From the NCBI RefSeq assembly GCF_913774235.1, contig NZ_CAJYDW010000005.1, forward strand, positions 186,001-250,000: a DNA stretch of 64,000 nt, in the 5' to 3' direction. Made by a program: the position numbers and the translations under genes. Under the pieces are notes generated by a model. It did no database searches, was not told the origin of the DNA, and saw only the letters and a list, made by a program, of their open reading frames with translations. The number at the start of each line of letters is the position of its first letter. Position 1 is the stretch's first letter. Shown in pieces: positions 1 through 10,401 of the stretch. The stretch comes from an uncultured Pseudomonas sp. Its GTDB lineage: Bacteria > Pseudomonadota > Gammaproteobacteria > Pseudomonadales > Pseudomonadaceae.

Positions 1-129
1 TTGCAGATTTCTGAAATCGCTATGTGACGATCGGTCGCAGGGGCTCTGGGGCGGCGTTTTCGAATATCCGAAAAACCTTTTACTGCCAGAGGGTTAGCGA
101 GGTCGCAAGAACCTCGTCTGGACGTCTGA

Positions 130-858
130 CTACCGTTCGTCGAGGGCGAAGCTCCGTTGCGTCAGGCCGGCGGGAGTGGCTTCCAGCACCCAGCCGCGGC
201 TATCCCAATCACCCAGGACCAGGCGTTGTGCGGCCTGGCCGTTCACCTGCAACTCGTGGGTAGCGGGTCTGTGGGTGTGTCCGTGGATGAGGGTAGTGAC
301 CCCGGCAGCACGCATTTCCCGTTCGACTTCGGCTTCGGTGACATCGGTGATGTCCATCGCCTTGGCGCGAGTCTGCTGGCGGCTTTCATTGCGTAACTTG
401 CGCGCCAGCTTCTGGCGGCTGGCCAGCGACAGGTGGCGCAGGACGAAGAGGGTGAGGGGATTGCGCAGGATGCGGCGCAGTTTCTGGTAGCCCTCGTCAC
501 GGGTGCACAGGGTATCGCCATGCATCAGCAGCACGCTCCGGCCATGGAAGTCGGCGATGTGGCGATCCGGCAACAAACGGCAGCCGGCCTGGCGACAGAA
601 GGCCTTGCCAATGAGAAAGTCACGATTGCCATGCATCAGGTAGATGGCCGTACCGCTGTCGGCCAACTGGCGCAGGGCGGTGGCGATCTCTCGCTCGAAA
701 GGCCCCATGGCATCGTCGCCGATCCAGGCTTCGAACAGGTCGCCGAGAATATAGAGCGCCTCAGCGCCACGGGCACGCGTCTCAAGAAGATGCAAAAACG
801 CCCGGACGATGTCCGGGCGTTGCGGTTCGAGATGCAGGTCGGAGACCAGTAGGATCAC
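130..858 (-). CDS. lpxH: UDP-2,3-diacylglucosamine diphosphatase LpxH
   Basis: Hydrolyses UDP-2,3-diacylglucosamine to lipid X plus UMP in lipid A synthesis, at the inner face of the cytoplasmic membrane. The 242-residue product is normal length for the family. It has the calcineurin-like metallophosphatase signature: SDLHLEP near the N-terminus, [27 protein letters not shown] and HGHTHRP near the end. The start is a GTG at 856-858 whose bases overlap the ppiB stop codon (GTGA), so the two genes are probably translationally coupled. The reading frame stays open far upstream through ppiB in another frame, but that extension has no LpxH similarity. Identification is firm. Confidence 0.95.
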   Translation of the reverse strand: MILLVSDLHLEPQRPDIVRAFLHLLETRARGAEALYILGDLFEAWIGDDAMGPFEREIATALRQLADSGTAIYLMHGNRDFLIGKAFCRQAGCRLLPDRHIADFHGRSVLLMHGDTLCTRDEGYQKLRRILRNPLTLFVLRHLSLASRQKLARKLRNESRQQTRAKAMDITDVTEAEVEREMRAAGVTTLIHGHTHRPATHELQVNGQAAQRLVLGDWDSRGWVLEATPAGLTQRSFALDER

Positions 859-1349
859 TCGACGATCTCGGCCTTCTCGATGATGACGTCTTCGCTCGGC
901 ACGTCCTGGTGACCGGCCTTGCTGGTGGTGGCGACGCCCTTGATAGCGTTGACCACGTCCATGCCCTCGACCACCTTGCCGAACACCGCATAGCCCCAAC
1001 CCTGGCTGGTGGGCGCGGTGTGGTTGAGGAAGGTGTTGTCGGACACGTTGATGAAGAACTGCGCCGAGGCGGAGTGCGGGTCCATGGTCCGGGCCATGGC
1101 AACGGTACCGACCGCGTTGGAAACGCCGTTGTTGGCTTCGTTCTTGATCGGGGCGCGGGTGGGCTTCTGCTTCATGCCCGGCTCGAAACCACCGCCCTGG
1201 ATCATGAAGTTGCCGATCACGCGGTGGAAGATGGTGCCGTCGTAGTGACCGCTCTTGACGTATTCCTTGAAGTTGGCCGCGGTTTCGGGCGCCTTGTCCT
1301 CGAACAGTTCCAGGGTGATGACGCCGTGGTTGGTGTGCAGCTTGATCAT
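855..1349 (-). CDS. ppiB: Cytoplasmic-type peptidyl-prolyl cis-trans isomerase (cyclophilin)
   Basis: Cyclophilin that catalyses cis-trans isomerisation of proline peptide bonds. The 164 residues form one cyclophilin domain, with [13 protein letters not shown] (catalytic Arg in FHRV, family FMIQGGD/G segment) and the later [11 protein letters not shown] and [14 protein letters not shown] motifs. No signal peptide is visible, which fits the cytoplasmic PpiB form. It overlaps lpxH by 4 bases, the usual Pseudomonas arrangement, and is divergent from glnS. Confidence 0.95.
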   Translation of the reverse strand: MIKLHTNHGVITLELFEDKAPETAANFKEYVKSGHYDGTIFHRVIGNFMIQGGGFEPGMKQKPTRAPIKNEANNGVSNAVGTVAMARTMDPHSASAQFFINVSDNTFLNHTAPTSQGWGYAVFGKVVEGMDVVNAIKGVATTSKAGHQDVPSEDVIIEKAEIVE

Positions 1350-1497
1350 GGCAGCGAATCCGTAAGCTTGAGGGAGACAGCATCCAGACCCGGCGAGGGC
1401 CTCAAGGGTTTCGCCGGGACTTGACGGGTTGGGCTATGATACGGGTTTACCTTTGCCCGGCCTACCCTGGCCGTGCGCCTGCCCAGTTAAGGATCCC

Positions 1498-3186
1498 ATG
1501 AGCAAGCCGACTTCCGACTCGTCCACCGCCGCCAAAGCCGCCCCCGCGCATTTCCTGCGGCAGATCGTCCAGGCCGACCTGGACGCCGGCAAGCAGGCCA
1601 AGATCGTCACCCGTTTTCCCCCGGAGCCCAATGGCTACCTGCACATCGGCCATGCCAAGTCGATCTGCGTGAACTTCGGCCTGGCCAAGGAATTCGGCGG
1701 CGACTGCCATCTGCGTTTCGACGATACCAACCCGGCCAAGGAAGACCAGGAATACATCGATGCCATCAAGAGCGATGTGCACTGGCTGGGCTTCGATTGG
1801 GCCGGTGAGGTGCGCTACGCCTCCAGCTATTTCGACCAGCTCTATGCCTGGGCCGTCAACCTGATCGAGCAGGGTCTGGCCTACGTCTGCGACCTCACCC
1901 CCGAGCAGGCCCGCGAATACCGTGGCAGCCTCACCGAGCCGGGTCGCAACAGCCCCTTCCGCGACCGTTCGGTGGCCGAGAACCTGGACTTGTTCGCCCG
2001 CATGAAGGCCGGTGAATTCAAGGATGGCGAGAAGGTGCTGCGCGCCAAGATCGACATGGCCTCGCCCAACATGAACCTGCGCGATCCCATCCTCTATCGC
2101 ATCCGCCATGCCCATCACCACCAGACCGGTGATGCCTGGTGCATCTACCCGAGCTACGATTTCACCCATGGCCAATCCGATGCCATCGAGGGCGTGACCC
2201 ACTCCATCTGCACCCTGGAGTTCGAGGACCATCGTCCGCTCTACGAGTGGTTCCTGGCCAAGCTGCCGGTGCCGGCCGAGCCTCGCCAGTACGAATTTGC
2301 TCGCCTTAACCTGAACTACACCGTCACCAGCAAGCGCAAGCTCAAGCAGCTGGTGGACGAAGGCCATGTGAATGGCTGGGACGACCCGCGCATGTCGACC
2401 CTGTCGGGCTATCGCCGTCGCGGCTACACCCCGGCGTCCATCCGCAACTTCTGCGAGATGATCGGCGTGACCCGCTCCAACGGCGTAGTCGATGTAGCCA
2501 TGCTGGAATTCGCCATCCGCGAGGACCTGGACCAGAACGCCCCCCGCGCCATGTGCGTGCTCAAACCGCTCAAGGTGGTGATCACCAACTACCCCGAGGG
2601 CCAGGTGGAGAATCTGGAACTGGCGCGCCATCCCAAGCAGGACTTGGGCGTGCGGCAGCTGCCCTTCACCCGCGAGCTGTACATCGACCAGGGTGACTAC
2701 GAAGAGAATCCGCCCAAGGGCTACAAGCGTCTGGAGCCGGGTGGTGAAGTACGGTTGCGCGGCAGCTATGTGATCCGTGCCGATGAAGCCATCAAGGACG
2801 CCGACGGCAAGGTCGTCGAACTGCGCTGCAGCTACGACCCGGACACCCTGGGCAAGAACCCCGAGGGCCGCAAGGTCAAGGGCGTGATCCACTGGGTGCC
2901 AGCCGAGGGCAGCGTGGAGTGCGAGGTGCGCCTCTATGATCGGCTGTTCCGTTCGGCCCAGCCGGAGAAGAGCGAGGAGGGCGGCAGCTTCCTCGACAAC
3001 ATCAATCCCGAGTCCCTGGTCGTGCTCCAGGGCTGCCGCGCCGAGCCGTCGCTGGCCCAGGCGGAGCCGGAAGACCGCTTCCAGTTCGAGCGTGAAGGCT
3101 ACTTCTGCGTCGATCTCAAGGATTCGACGCCCGGCAAGCCGGTGTTCAACCGCACCGTGACCCTGCGCGATTCCTGGGGGCAATGA
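1498..3186 (+). CDS. glnS: Glutaminyl-tRNA synthetase
   Basis: Class I synthetase that charges tRNA-Gln with glutamine and ATP. The start is the ATG at 1498, preceded by an AAGGA ribosome site and giving an MSKPTSDS N-terminus. The frame is open further upstream, but that part is not conserved. The 562-residue product shows the HIGH-type motif ([12 protein letters not shown]), the [14 protein letters not shown] segment and the KMSKS-equivalent VTSKRKL, followed by the beta-barrel anticodon-binding region. cysS follows directly with overlapping stop and start, so the two synthetases are likely co-transcribed. Confidence 0.97.
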   Translation: MSKPTSDSSTAAKAAPAHFLRQIVQADLDAGKQAKIVTRFPPEPNGYLHIGHAKSICVNFGLAKEFGGDCHLRFDDTNPAKEDQEYIDAIKSDVHWLGFDWAGEVRYASSYFDQLYAWAVNLIEQGLAYVCDLTPEQAREYRGSLTEPGRNSPFRDRSVAENLDLFARMKAGEFKDGEKVLRAKIDMASPNMNLRDPILYRIRHAHHHQTGDAWCIYPSYDFTHGQSDAIEGVTHSICTLEFEDHRPLYEWFLAKLPVPAEPRQYEFARLNLNYTVTSKRKLKQLVDEGHVNGWDDPRMSTLSGYRRRGYTPASIRNFCEMIGVTRSNGVVDVAMLEFAIREDLDQNAPRAMCVLKPLKVVITNYPEGQVENLELARHPKQDLGVRQLPFTRELYIDQGDYEENPPKGYKRLEPGGEVRLRGSYVIRADEAIKDADGKVVELRCSYDPDTLGKNPEGRKVKGVIHWVPAEGSVECEVRLYDRLFRSAQPEKSEEGGSFLDNINPESLVVLQGCRAEPSLAQAEPEDRFQFEREGYFCVDLKDSTPGKPVFNRTVTLRDSWGQ

Positions 3187-4571
3187 TGGCGCTGCACCTC
3201 TACAACACCCTGACCAAGACCAAGGAAGCCTTCACCCCGCTGGTGCCGGGCCAGGTGCGCATGTACGTCTGCGGCATGACCGTCTATGACTACTGCCACC
3301 TGGGTCATGGGCGCAGCATGGTGGCCTTCGACGTCATCACCCGCTGGTTGCGCCATAGCGGCTACGACCTCACCTATGTGCGCAACATCACCGACATCGA
3401 CGACAAGATCATCAATCGCGCCAATGCCAACGGCGAGCCCTTCACCGACCTGGTAGGCCGGATGATCGAGGCCATGCACGAGGACGAGGCACGGCTGAAC
3501 ATCAAGAAGCCCGATCAGGAGCCGCGCGCCACCGACCATATCGGCGGCATGCACGCCATGATCCAGACCCTGATCGACAAGGGTTACGCCTACGCCCCAG
3601 GCAATGGTGACGTCTACTACCGGGTCAATCGTTTCGCCGGCTACGGCAAGCTGTCGCGGCGGCGCATCGAGGACCTGCGCATCGGTGCCCGCATCGAGCC
3701 GGGCGAGGCCAAGGAAGACCCGCTGGACTTCGTGCTGTGGAAGGGCGCCAAGCCGGGCGAGCCGAGCTGGGCGTCGCCCTGGGGCGAAGGCCGGCCGGGC
3801 TGGCACATCGAGTGCTCGGTGATGTCCACCTGCTGCCTGGGCGAAACCTTCGACATCCATGGCGGTGGCAACGACCTGGAATTCCCGCACCACGAGAACG
3901 AGATCGCCCAGAGCGAGGCGGCTACCGGCAAGACCTACGCCAACGCCTGGCTGCACTGCGGGATGATCACCATCAATGGCGAGAAGATGTCCAAGTCGCT
4001 GGGCAACTTCTTCACCCTGCGCGAGGTGCTAGAGAAGTACCACCCGGAGGTGGTGCGCTACCTGCTGATCGCCAGCCACTACCGCAGTCCGATCAACTAT
4101 TCGGAAGACAACCTGCGCGAAGCCAAGGGTGCTCTGGAGCGCTTCTACCATGCGCTCAAGGGCCTGCCCCAGGCGCCGGCCCAGGGTGGTGAGAACTACG
4201 CTGAGCGTTTCGCCCAGTGCATGGACGACGACTTCAACACCGCCGGTGCCTGTGGCGTGCTGTTCGAGCTGGCGCGCGAGATCAACCGCCTGCGGGAGAG
4301 CGATCCCGCCGCGGCGGCTGGTCTGGCCGGGCGTCTGCGTGAGCTGGGCGAGGTGCTGGGCGTGCTGCAACTGGAGCCGGAAGCCTTCCTGCGCGCCGAT
4401 GCGGCGGGTCGGGTGGATGCGGCCGAGGTCGAGGCGCTGATCCAGGCTCGTCTTGCGGCTCGTGCGGAAAAGAACTGGGCGGAATCCGACCGCATCCGTG
4501 ATCAGCTCACCGCCCTGGGCGTGGTGCTGGAAGACGGCAAGGGCGGCACCACCTGGCGCCTGGCGGAGTAA
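3186..4571 (+). CDS. cysS: Cysteinyl-tRNA synthetase
   Basis: Class I synthetase charging tRNA-Cys. The product of about 461 residues has the zinc-site start [19 protein letters not shown] with the HIGH-like HLGHGRS, the GWHIECSVM and [14 protein letters not shown] zinc-ligand segments, and [10 protein letters not shown]. Two consecutive ATGs (3183 and 3186) are possible starts. The second gives the family-typical [11 protein letters not shown] and is chosen; its A is the last base of the glnS stop codon, giving translational coupling. No clear terminator follows; a REP-like element lies 50 bases downstream. Confidence 0.96.
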   Translation: MALHLYNTLTKTKEAFTPLVPGQVRMYVCGMTVYDYCHLGHGRSMVAFDVITRWLRHSGYDLTYVRNITDIDDKIINRANANGEPFTDLVGRMIEAMHEDEARLNIKKPDQEPRATDHIGGMHAMIQTLIDKGYAYAPGNGDVYYRVNRFAGYGKLSRRRIEDLRIGARIEPGEAKEDPLDFVLWKGAKPGEPSWASPWGEGRPGWHIECSVMSTCCLGETFDIHGGGNDLEFPHHENEIAQSEAATGKTYANAWLHCGMITINGEKMSKSLGNFFTLREVLEKYHPEVVRYLLIASHYRSPINYSEDNLREAKGALERFYHALKGLPQAPAQGGENYAERFAQCMDDDFNTAGACGVLFELAREINRLRESDPAAAAGLAGRLRELGEVLGVLQLEPEAFLRADAAGRVDAAEVEALIQARLAARAEKNWAESDRIRDQLTALGVVLEDGKGGTTWRLAE

Positions 4572-4621
4572 GCGACGCTAGCAGCGGATAACGGCGCAGC
4601 CTTTTTCACGCGTCGAAGTTG

Positions 4622-4701
4622 TATCGCGGCCATGTCGGTCCGCCGATGCGGCCGCTCCTACAGGTACGGATTCTCTTGTAGGAGCGGCCCATGGCCGCGA
4701 T
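4622..4701. repeat. REP-type inverted repeat element
   Basis: Intergenic element after cysS. The inner arms, GGCCGCTCCTACA (4650-4662) and TGTAGGAGCGGCC (from 4677), are inverted. The right end continues into CATGGCCGCGAT, and an outer copy ATCGCGGCCATG lies at the left end (4623). The same core recurs at 45369-45481. A further degenerate GCCATGGCCGCGA lies near 4748. Short GC-rich palindromic pairs between genes are typical of Pseudomonas REP/BIME elements mobilised by RAYT transposases; none is encoded in this window. Confidence 0.8.
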
Positions 4702-4867
4702 TAGCAGAACACCAGAGCCCCTAGGCGTAGCCGCATTGGCGAACCGCCATGGCCGCGACCAGCGCGTGGTGTGATCACGGCGCTAGCCTCATCCCATCCC
4801 TGCGACAAGTTGCAAGGCCGCCCCCGGAAAACGCTCCGCGGTTTTCCAGACTACGGGGCTCGCTGCC

Positions 4868-6184
4868 TTACGGCTTCTTGCGCGCCTTGCCGAAACCGGG
4901 CGATTTACGCACGGACTTGACCTTGGGCTTGCCGTCTTCGACCCAACGACCCAGCGGCTTGTCCGACACCGGCGCCCCGACCTTGGGCTTTTTCGGCTTC
5001 TTGGGCTTCTTCACCACCAGCCCATTGGGCCGGGTTTCCGGGACACGGTGATCGGGGATGAAGTCCGGTTCGTCGCGGCGCTGCAAGACCTGACCGATTA
5101 GCGTCTCGATGGCCGCCAGTTGCTCCACTTCATCCGCGCAAACCAGCGAGACCGCTTGGCCCTGGTTGCCGGCGCGCCCGGTCCGGCCAATGCGGTGGAC
5201 GTAGTCCTCGGCGACGATGGGCAGGTCCAGGTTGACCACCAGCGGCAGGTCCTGGATGTCCAGGCCACGAGCGGCGACGTCGGTGGCCACCAGGATGTCC
5301 GCCTCGCCAGCCTTGAAGCGGGCGAGGGCGCGCAACCGCGCGGGCTGGGGCTTGTCGCCATGGATGGATTCCGCCGCCAGGCCCTCGGCCTGCAGCGCCT
5401 CCACCAGTTGCTCCACACCCTTGCGGGTCTTGGCGAACACCAGCACCTGGCCATGGCGACCGCTGCGATAGAGGTGCAGAAAGAGCTCGGTCTTGCGCTT
5501 CTTGTCGACCGGTACCACCCACTGCTTGACGGTGACGGCGGCCGTGTTGCGCGGACTGACGTCGATCGTCTGGGGATCGCGCAGCACCGGGGCGGCCAGC
5601 TGGCGCACGGCGTCGGAGAAGGTCGCCGAGAACAGCAGGGTCTGGCGCTTGCGCGGCAGCATGACGAACAGCTCGCCCAGTTGCCGGGAAAAGCCCAGGT
5701 CGAGCATGCGATCGGCTTCGTCCAACACCAGCACCTGCACCTGGTCGAAGCGCACGGCGTTCTGGCTGAACAGGTCGAGCAGGCGCCCTGGTGTTGCCAC
5801 CAGCACGTCCACGCCCTTGCGCAGCTTCATCATCTGCGGATTGATGCTCACGCCACCGTAGGCCACCGCGGTGCGCAGCGGCAGGTGCTGGGCATAGTCG
5901 CGCAGACTGGCATGGACCTGTTCGGCCAGCTCGCGGGTGGGGGTGAGGATCAGCGCACGGATATGGTTGGGCGCCACCGCCGGGCCTTCCTGTACCAGCC
6001 GCTGCAGCAGCGGCAGCCCGAAGGCACCGGTCTTGCCGGTACCGGTCTGGGCGGCGGCCAGCAGGTCGCGACCGGCCAGCACCGCCGGGATGGCCTGGCG
6101 CTGGATGGGAGTGGGAGAGCTGTGCTCGAGGGCGGTGAGCGCCTGCAGCAGCGGATCTATGAGGCCGAGGTCGGCGAAGGTCAT
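4868..6184 (-). CDS. DEAD-box ATP-dependent RNA helicase, RhlE-like
   Basis: ATP-driven RNA unwinding or remodelling protein of 438 residues. The N-terminus has the Q-motif region (PTPIQRQAIP, about residues 24-33). Motif I AQTGTGKT is at 45-52, DEAD at 155-158 and SAT at 186-188. The second RecA lobe carries ILVATDVAARGLDI and HRIGRTGRAG. The C-terminal tail is short and basic with KKPKKPKKPK, as in RhlE-type proteins that use such tails for RNA contact. It is probably monocistronic and is divergent from the phosphatase gene. The choice among the several pseudomonad RhlE paralogues is uncertain, so no symbol is given. Confidence 0.93.
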   Translation of the reverse strand: MTFADLGLIDPLLQALTALEHSSPTPIQRQAIPAVLAGRDLLAAAQTGTGKTGAFGLPLLQRLVQEGPAVAPNHIRALILTPTRELAEQVHASLRDYAQHLPLRTAVAYGGVSINPQMMKLRKGVDVLVATPGRLLDLFSQNAVRFDQVQVLVLDEADRMLDLGFSRQLGELFVMLPRKRQTLLFSATFSDAVRQLAAPVLRDPQTIDVSPRNTAAVTVKQWVVPVDKKRKTELFLHLYRSGRHGQVLVFAKTRKGVEQLVEALQAEGLAAESIHGDKPQPARLRALARFKAGEADILVATDVAARGLDIQDLPLVVNLDLPIVAEDYVHRIGRTGRAGNQGQAVSLVCADEVEQLAAIETLIGQVLQRRDEPDFIPDHRVPETRPNGLVVKKPKKPKKPKVGAPVSDKPLGRWVEDGKPKVKSVRKSPGFGKARKKP

Positions 6185-6322
6185 GACGGGCCCGGATGGC
6201 GACGAAAAGGGAGCGAATTCTAGGCCGACTGTGAGGCGCGCTCAAACTTTGTAGCCAAGCGGCGGCTGCACGCGGAATCCCGCCACGGCATAGTGGTCTG
6301 TCCTGCATCCCTAGGAGAATCC

Positions 6323-8212
6323 ATGATCGCTACGCCTCCCTTGCCTCCGGTGCTGGCTGGCCCGCTGCTGCGGCGTACGGAAGGCTCGCGGTTGCTGCTC
6401 TGGCTGGTGACCACCGCGGCCGAGGCGCCTGTCCCGCGGCTCTGGCAAGGGGAGGCCGAGCTGCAGGTGCAAGGCGAGATCCAGTGCCTGCGCCTGGGTG
6501 AGCGGGCCTATCTGCAACTGATCGAGGTAAGGCCGGCCGCCGAATTGCCGGTGGATACCTTCCTCCACTATGACCTGCAATTGTCCACAGGTGGAATACG
6601 CGACTGGGCGCCGCACCTGCTGACGGAGCAGGGCGCGCTGCCAAGTTTCGTGCTGCGGCGGCGCTACGATCATCTGCTCCACGGCTCCTGTCGCAAGCCT
6701 CATCATGCCTCGGCCGATGGCCTGGTGGCGGTCGATCGCCTGCTGCAGGGCTGCACGACGCCCGAGGAGCGGCCGGCAGCCCTGTTGCTGACCGGCGATC
6801 AGGTCTATGCCGACGACGTGGCCGGCCCCATGCTGCTGGCCGTGCAGGCGCTGATCCGCCGCCTTGGGCTGTATGGCGAGTTCCTCGAAGGTGCGGTGGT
6901 GGCAGACAGTGATGCCCTGATGGCCCATGCCGCCAATCTCTATCATCGCGAGGATCTGCTGCCTGCCTTCAAGTCCAACCGGGCACTGCGCGAGCGTTTC
7001 TTCGGCGGAGTGGAGAAGCCCATCTTCACCTCGACCAATGCCCACAATCATCTGGTGACCCTGAGCGAGGTGCTGGCGCTCTATCTGCTCTGCTGGTCGC
7101 CGACGCCCTGGACGCTGATCGAGGCAGAGCCTCCCGCGCTCGACGACCAGGACCGCGAGCGTTATGCGCGGGAGTCGCGTTGCATCGAGGGGTTCGTCTC
7201 GACCCTGCCTCAAGCGGCGCGGGCCCTGGCCAGCGTGCCGACGTTGATGATCTTCGACGACCACGATGTCACCGACGACTGGAACCTTTCCGCCCGCTGG
7301 GAAGAGACCGCCTACGGCCATCCCTTCTCGCGTCGCATCATCGGCAATGCGCTACTGGCCTATCTGCTCTGCCAGGCCTGGGGCAACGCGCCTGAATCAG
7401 TGGCCGAGCCGCTGGCGGCTACGGCTCGTCTGCTGGAAACGGCGGGGGATGATGGCAAGCTGGATTGCCCAGTGCAGAACGCCTGCATAGACGAACTGCT
7501 GGGCTTCCAGGGCTGGCACTACGTCCTGCCGACCGAGCCGCCGCTGATCGTGTTGGATACCCGCACCCGCCGCTGGCGCAGCGAGCGACGGCTGGAGCAC
7601 CCCTCGGGTCTGATGGACTGGGAGGCCCTCTGCGAGCTGCAGCAGGATCTGCTGGATCATCCTTCGGCAGTGATCGTCTCGGCCGCGCCCATGTTCGGCG
7701 TCAAGCTCATCGAGGCGGTGCAGCGAATCTTCACCTGGTTCGGCCAGCCGCTGATGGTGGATGCCGAGAACTGGATGGCCCATCCCGGCGCGGCCAAGAC
7801 CATGCTCAACATCTTTCGCCATCGCCGCACCCCAGGCAACTACGTGGTGCTCTCCGGCGACGTGCATTACTCCTTCGTCTACGACATCCGCATCCGCGAC
7901 AGGCGCGGTGAGCCGCGGCTCTGGCAGATCACCAGCAGCGGCATCAAGAACGAATTTCCGCCACGCCTGCTGGCGACTCTGGACCGGCTCAATCGCTGGC
8001 TCTATGCGCCTTGGTCGCCGCTCAACGGCTTCACCAAGAGGCGCAAGCTGGAGCTGCAACCACGCCTGCCGGATCGACGCGATGCCGGCGAACGGCTGTG
8101 GAACGGCGCCGGCATCGGCCAGGTGCTGCTGGATGGGGAAGGGCGGCCGGCGGTGATCCGCCAGCACAATGCCGACGGCTCGCCGGCTACCGAATTCGTC
8201 GAGCGTTCCTAG
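6323..8212 (+). CDS. PhoD-like (alkaline phosphatase D family) metallophosphatase
   Basis: Product of 629 residues from the ATG at 6323, chosen because TAGGAGAAT sits at the right distance; an upstream GTG at 6293 lacks a site. It has PhoD-type metal-binding signatures: LLLTGDQVYADD near residue 160, LMIFDDHDVTDDW near 310 and VVLSGDVHYSF near 510. No signal peptide or Tat motif is visible, unlike secreted PhoD, so it is probably a cytoplasmic family member of unknown substrate. Its TAG stop shares the palindrome CTAG with the stop of the convergent flavoprotein gene. Confidence 0.85.
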   Translation: MIATPPLPPVLAGPLLRRTEGSRLLLWLVTTAAEAPVPRLWQGEAELQVQGEIQCLRLGERAYLQLIEVRPAAELPVDTFLHYDLQLSTGGIRDWAPHLLTEQGALPSFVLRRRYDHLLHGSCRKPHHASADGLVAVDRLLQGCTTPEERPAALLLTGDQVYADDVAGPMLLAVQALIRRLGLYGEFLEGAVVADSDALMAHAANLYHREDLLPAFKSNRALRERFFGGVEKPIFTSTNAHNHLVTLSEVLALYLLCWSPTPWTLIEAEPPALDDQDRERYARESRCIEGFVSTLPQAARALASVPTLMIFDDHDVTDDWNLSARWEETAYGHPFSRRIIGNALLAYLLCQAWGNAPESVAEPLAATARLLETAGDDGKLDCPVQNACIDELLGFQGWHYVLPTEPPLIVLDTRTRRWRSERRLEHPSGLMDWEALCELQQDLLDHPSAVIVSAAPMFGVKLIEAVQRIFTWFGQPLMVDAENWMAHPGAAKTMLNIFRHRRTPGNYVVLSGDVHYSFVYDIRIRDRRGEPRLWQITSSGIKNEFPPRLLATLDRLNRWLYAPWSPLNGFTKRRKLELQPRLPDRRDAGERLWNGAGIGQVLLDGEGRPAVIRQHNADGSPATEFVERS

Positions 8213-9441
8213 CGCTGCTCCAACCAGCGCAGCACGCCTTGTCCCGCCGCACGACCACTGGCGAAGCAGGCCGTGAGCAGATAGCCGCCGGTAGGCGCTT
8301 CCCAGTCGAGCATCTCACCGGCGCAGAAGACGCCGGGCAGTTGTTTGAGCATCAGCCCTTCGTCCAGAGCCTCCAACGGCACGCCACCGGCGCTGCTGAT
8401 GGCTTCGGCCAGCGGTCGCGGCCGGACCACGGTCAAAGGCAAGGCCTTGCAGGCCTGGGCCAGCCGGGCCATGTCTTGGAACGCCTCTGCTGGGGCCAAC
8501 TCGCGGAGCAGGGCGGCCCGGGCACCCTCGATCCCGGCGTGGCGGCGCAGATGACTGGCGACAGACTGGCTGCCCCTTGGCCTGGCCAGGGCGCGACCGA
8601 GATCGGCGAGATCTCGCTGCGGGGCGAGGTCCATGGTCAGGGTCGCCTGGCCATCGCGGGCGATGGCTCCGCGTATCTCTGCCGACAGGGCATAGACCAG
8701 ACTACCTTCGATCCCCGTTTCGGTCAGCACGAACTCACCCTGGCGCGGCGGCAGTCCGGGTAGGGCGAGCGAAGCGGGCTTGATGGGGGCACCGGCATGG
8801 CGCTCTTTTAGGAAGTCGCTCCAGCCGGCGACCTCGAAGCCACAGTTGGCCGGCTCCAGGGCGCGCAGTTCGACGCCGCGTTCCGCCAGCAAGGCCTGCC
8901 AGGCACCATCCGAGCCCAGCCGCGGCCAACTGCCACCGCCCAACGCCAAGACGCAAGCTCGGGGCTGGATAGCTCGTTCACCCTCCGGAGTGACCAGGCG
9001 TAGGCTGCCGTCGGCATCCCAACCCAGCCAGCGATTGCGGGTATGGATGCGCACGCCCTGGTCACGCAAGCGATGCAACCAGGCGCGCAGCAGGGGCGCG
9101 GCTTTCATGTCTGTGGGGAAGACCCGCCCAGAGGTGCCAACGAAGGTGTCGATGCCCAACCCATGGATCCAGGCACGCAGGGCGTCGCTGTCGAAGCTAT
9201 CGAGCCACTGGCCGACCCCTGTTTCGCGCTCGCGATAGCGTTGGCGAAAAGCGGTCTGGCCCTCGGCATGGGTAATGTTCATGCCCCCGACACCCGCCAG
9301 CAGGAACTTGCGGCCCACCGAGGGCATGGCATCGAAGAGATCTACTGGAATGCCCGCAGCGGCCAGGGTCTCGGCCGCCATCAGACCGGCAGGGCCACCT
9401 CCGATGACAGCGACGGTGGCGGTGGCAGAGGAGAGAGGCAT
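8209..9441 (-). CDS. BaiN/HI0933-like FAD-dependent oxidoreductase (TIGR03862-type)
   Basis: Flavoprotein of 410 residues. The FAD-binding Rossmann start is AVIGGGPAGLMAAETL near residue 11, followed by the family signature GRKFLLAGVGGMNITHAE, and the C-terminus has GVFCAGEMLDWEAPTGGYL for FAD contact. This family has no generally assigned substrate; some relatives act on bile acids, but that cannot be inferred here. It is convergent with the phosphatase and shares 4 bases with it. Confidence 0.88.
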   Translation of the reverse strand: MPLSSATATVAVIGGGPAGLMAAETLAAAGIPVDLFDAMPSVGRKFLLAGVGGMNITHAEGQTAFRQRYRERETGVGQWLDSFDSDALRAWIHGLGIDTFVGTSGRVFPTDMKAAPLLRAWLHRLRDQGVRIHTRNRWLGWDADGSLRLVTPEGERAIQPRACVLALGGGSWPRLGSDGAWQALLAERGVELRALEPANCGFEVAGWSDFLKERHAGAPIKPASLALPGLPPRQGEFVLTETGIEGSLVYALSAEIRGAIARDGQATLTMDLAPQRDLADLGRALARPRGSQSVASHLRRHAGIEGARAALLRELAPAEAFQDMARLAQACKALPLTVVRPRPLAEAISSAGGVPLEALDEGLMLKQLPGVFCAGEMLDWEAPTGGYLLTACFASGRAAGQGVLRWLEQR

Positions 9442-10401
9442 GGCGGCATCCAGCAGAACGGAAAACCGCCATTGTACGCGAGGCAGTTAGAGTCTGTTCA
9501 GCCGCTGTTCCCTTGTTTCAATCTTATTGCTCTACCTAGTCGACCCCCGATGAAAAAGCGCAGTAGAACTTCCAATGGCTTAACAACTGCAGGTGAGATG
9601 TCACGCCGTGCCTGTAGGGAGATTTTACTGAGTGCGTACTGGGCTCGTGCTAGATATTATCTGCAAAAGTTTTTTTCTGAGGTTTCGAGTTTTCTTGGGT
9701 CATGGCTTTTTGTTCGGGCTTCCTCTATGTTTGAAAGAATTTTCTGATGCGGCGGAGAGGCAGCTAGGTTTGGCTCATAGGTGCTTGTAATTGCTGATGG
9801 CTGGCTTGTTGTCTTTGCATTAGTGTTGCTTGTAGATGGGTGGTTCTTGCTCTTTAGCCTCCGAACTATAGGTTTCGAAAGTTTTTCCGGCGCTTATTTT
9901 GGGTATTTTGATACTCGCCTGATTGCACACTGATTTCAGAGCGGCTCCGAATATGACCGTTGTGATGGGCGTTACGGCGACCAGAGGAATGAGGTTTCGG
10001 GAGGCGATCAATGTACTGGTGCTGGCTGATCGAAGTACCAGAACGCTCATTCGCGCGCAAGCTGTAATGAACAAGCCTGTGCCGCTTTACATTGCCTGGC
10101 GGTGTCAGGGCAATGCTCCCACCTATCCATTGAGGTATTCTAAATTACCCTCTGTCGCCTTGGCTTATCGGTGGTAGTAAATTACCTTTTTCTCCTTGAT
10201 AGACTTCAAGTCTGCCGTTTCGCTGCCGATGACTCATGAAGAAATCATTGGCTTTAAAAGGATTTTCTTGTGAGCTCCTCTTTTGAGCAGTTTGGCCCCT
10301 CGTGGCACGCCAGCATCGTTTCGAGTGAAAACACCCTGAGAACAATTAGATTTCTCTGACTTGATAGTGGTTGTGGTTTAAATTCGAACTCTGGGTGATA
10401 A
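9442..10401. other. 960-base AT-richer intergenic stretch without a supportable gene
   Basis: This stretch has visibly lower GC than the rest of the window, with several runs of T and A. Short open frames exist on both strands, for example 9550-9747 plus and 9820-10074 minus. None shows a recognisable motif, a convincing ribosome site or the GC-rich third positions of neighbouring genes. An imperfect hairpin (arms CATTGCC/GGCAATG) lies at 10090-10115. The stretch ends just before the autotransporter start and probably contains its promoter; no clear -35/-10 pair could be assigned. It may be decayed, horizontally acquired DNA. Confidence 0.6.

Noticed and set aside
859-1383. Upstream extension of the lpxH frame through ppiB
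   Set aside because: Open by chance in another frame of ppiB. LpxH similarity begins exactly at the GTG overlapping the ppiB stop.
1462-3183. 573-codon minus-strand frame opposite glnS
   Set aside because: Shadow of glnS, which has complete class I synthetase motifs.
9820-10074. 84-codon minus-strand frame in the AT-rich gap
   Set aside because: No ribosome site, no domain and an equally open opposite strand; not enough to call a gene.
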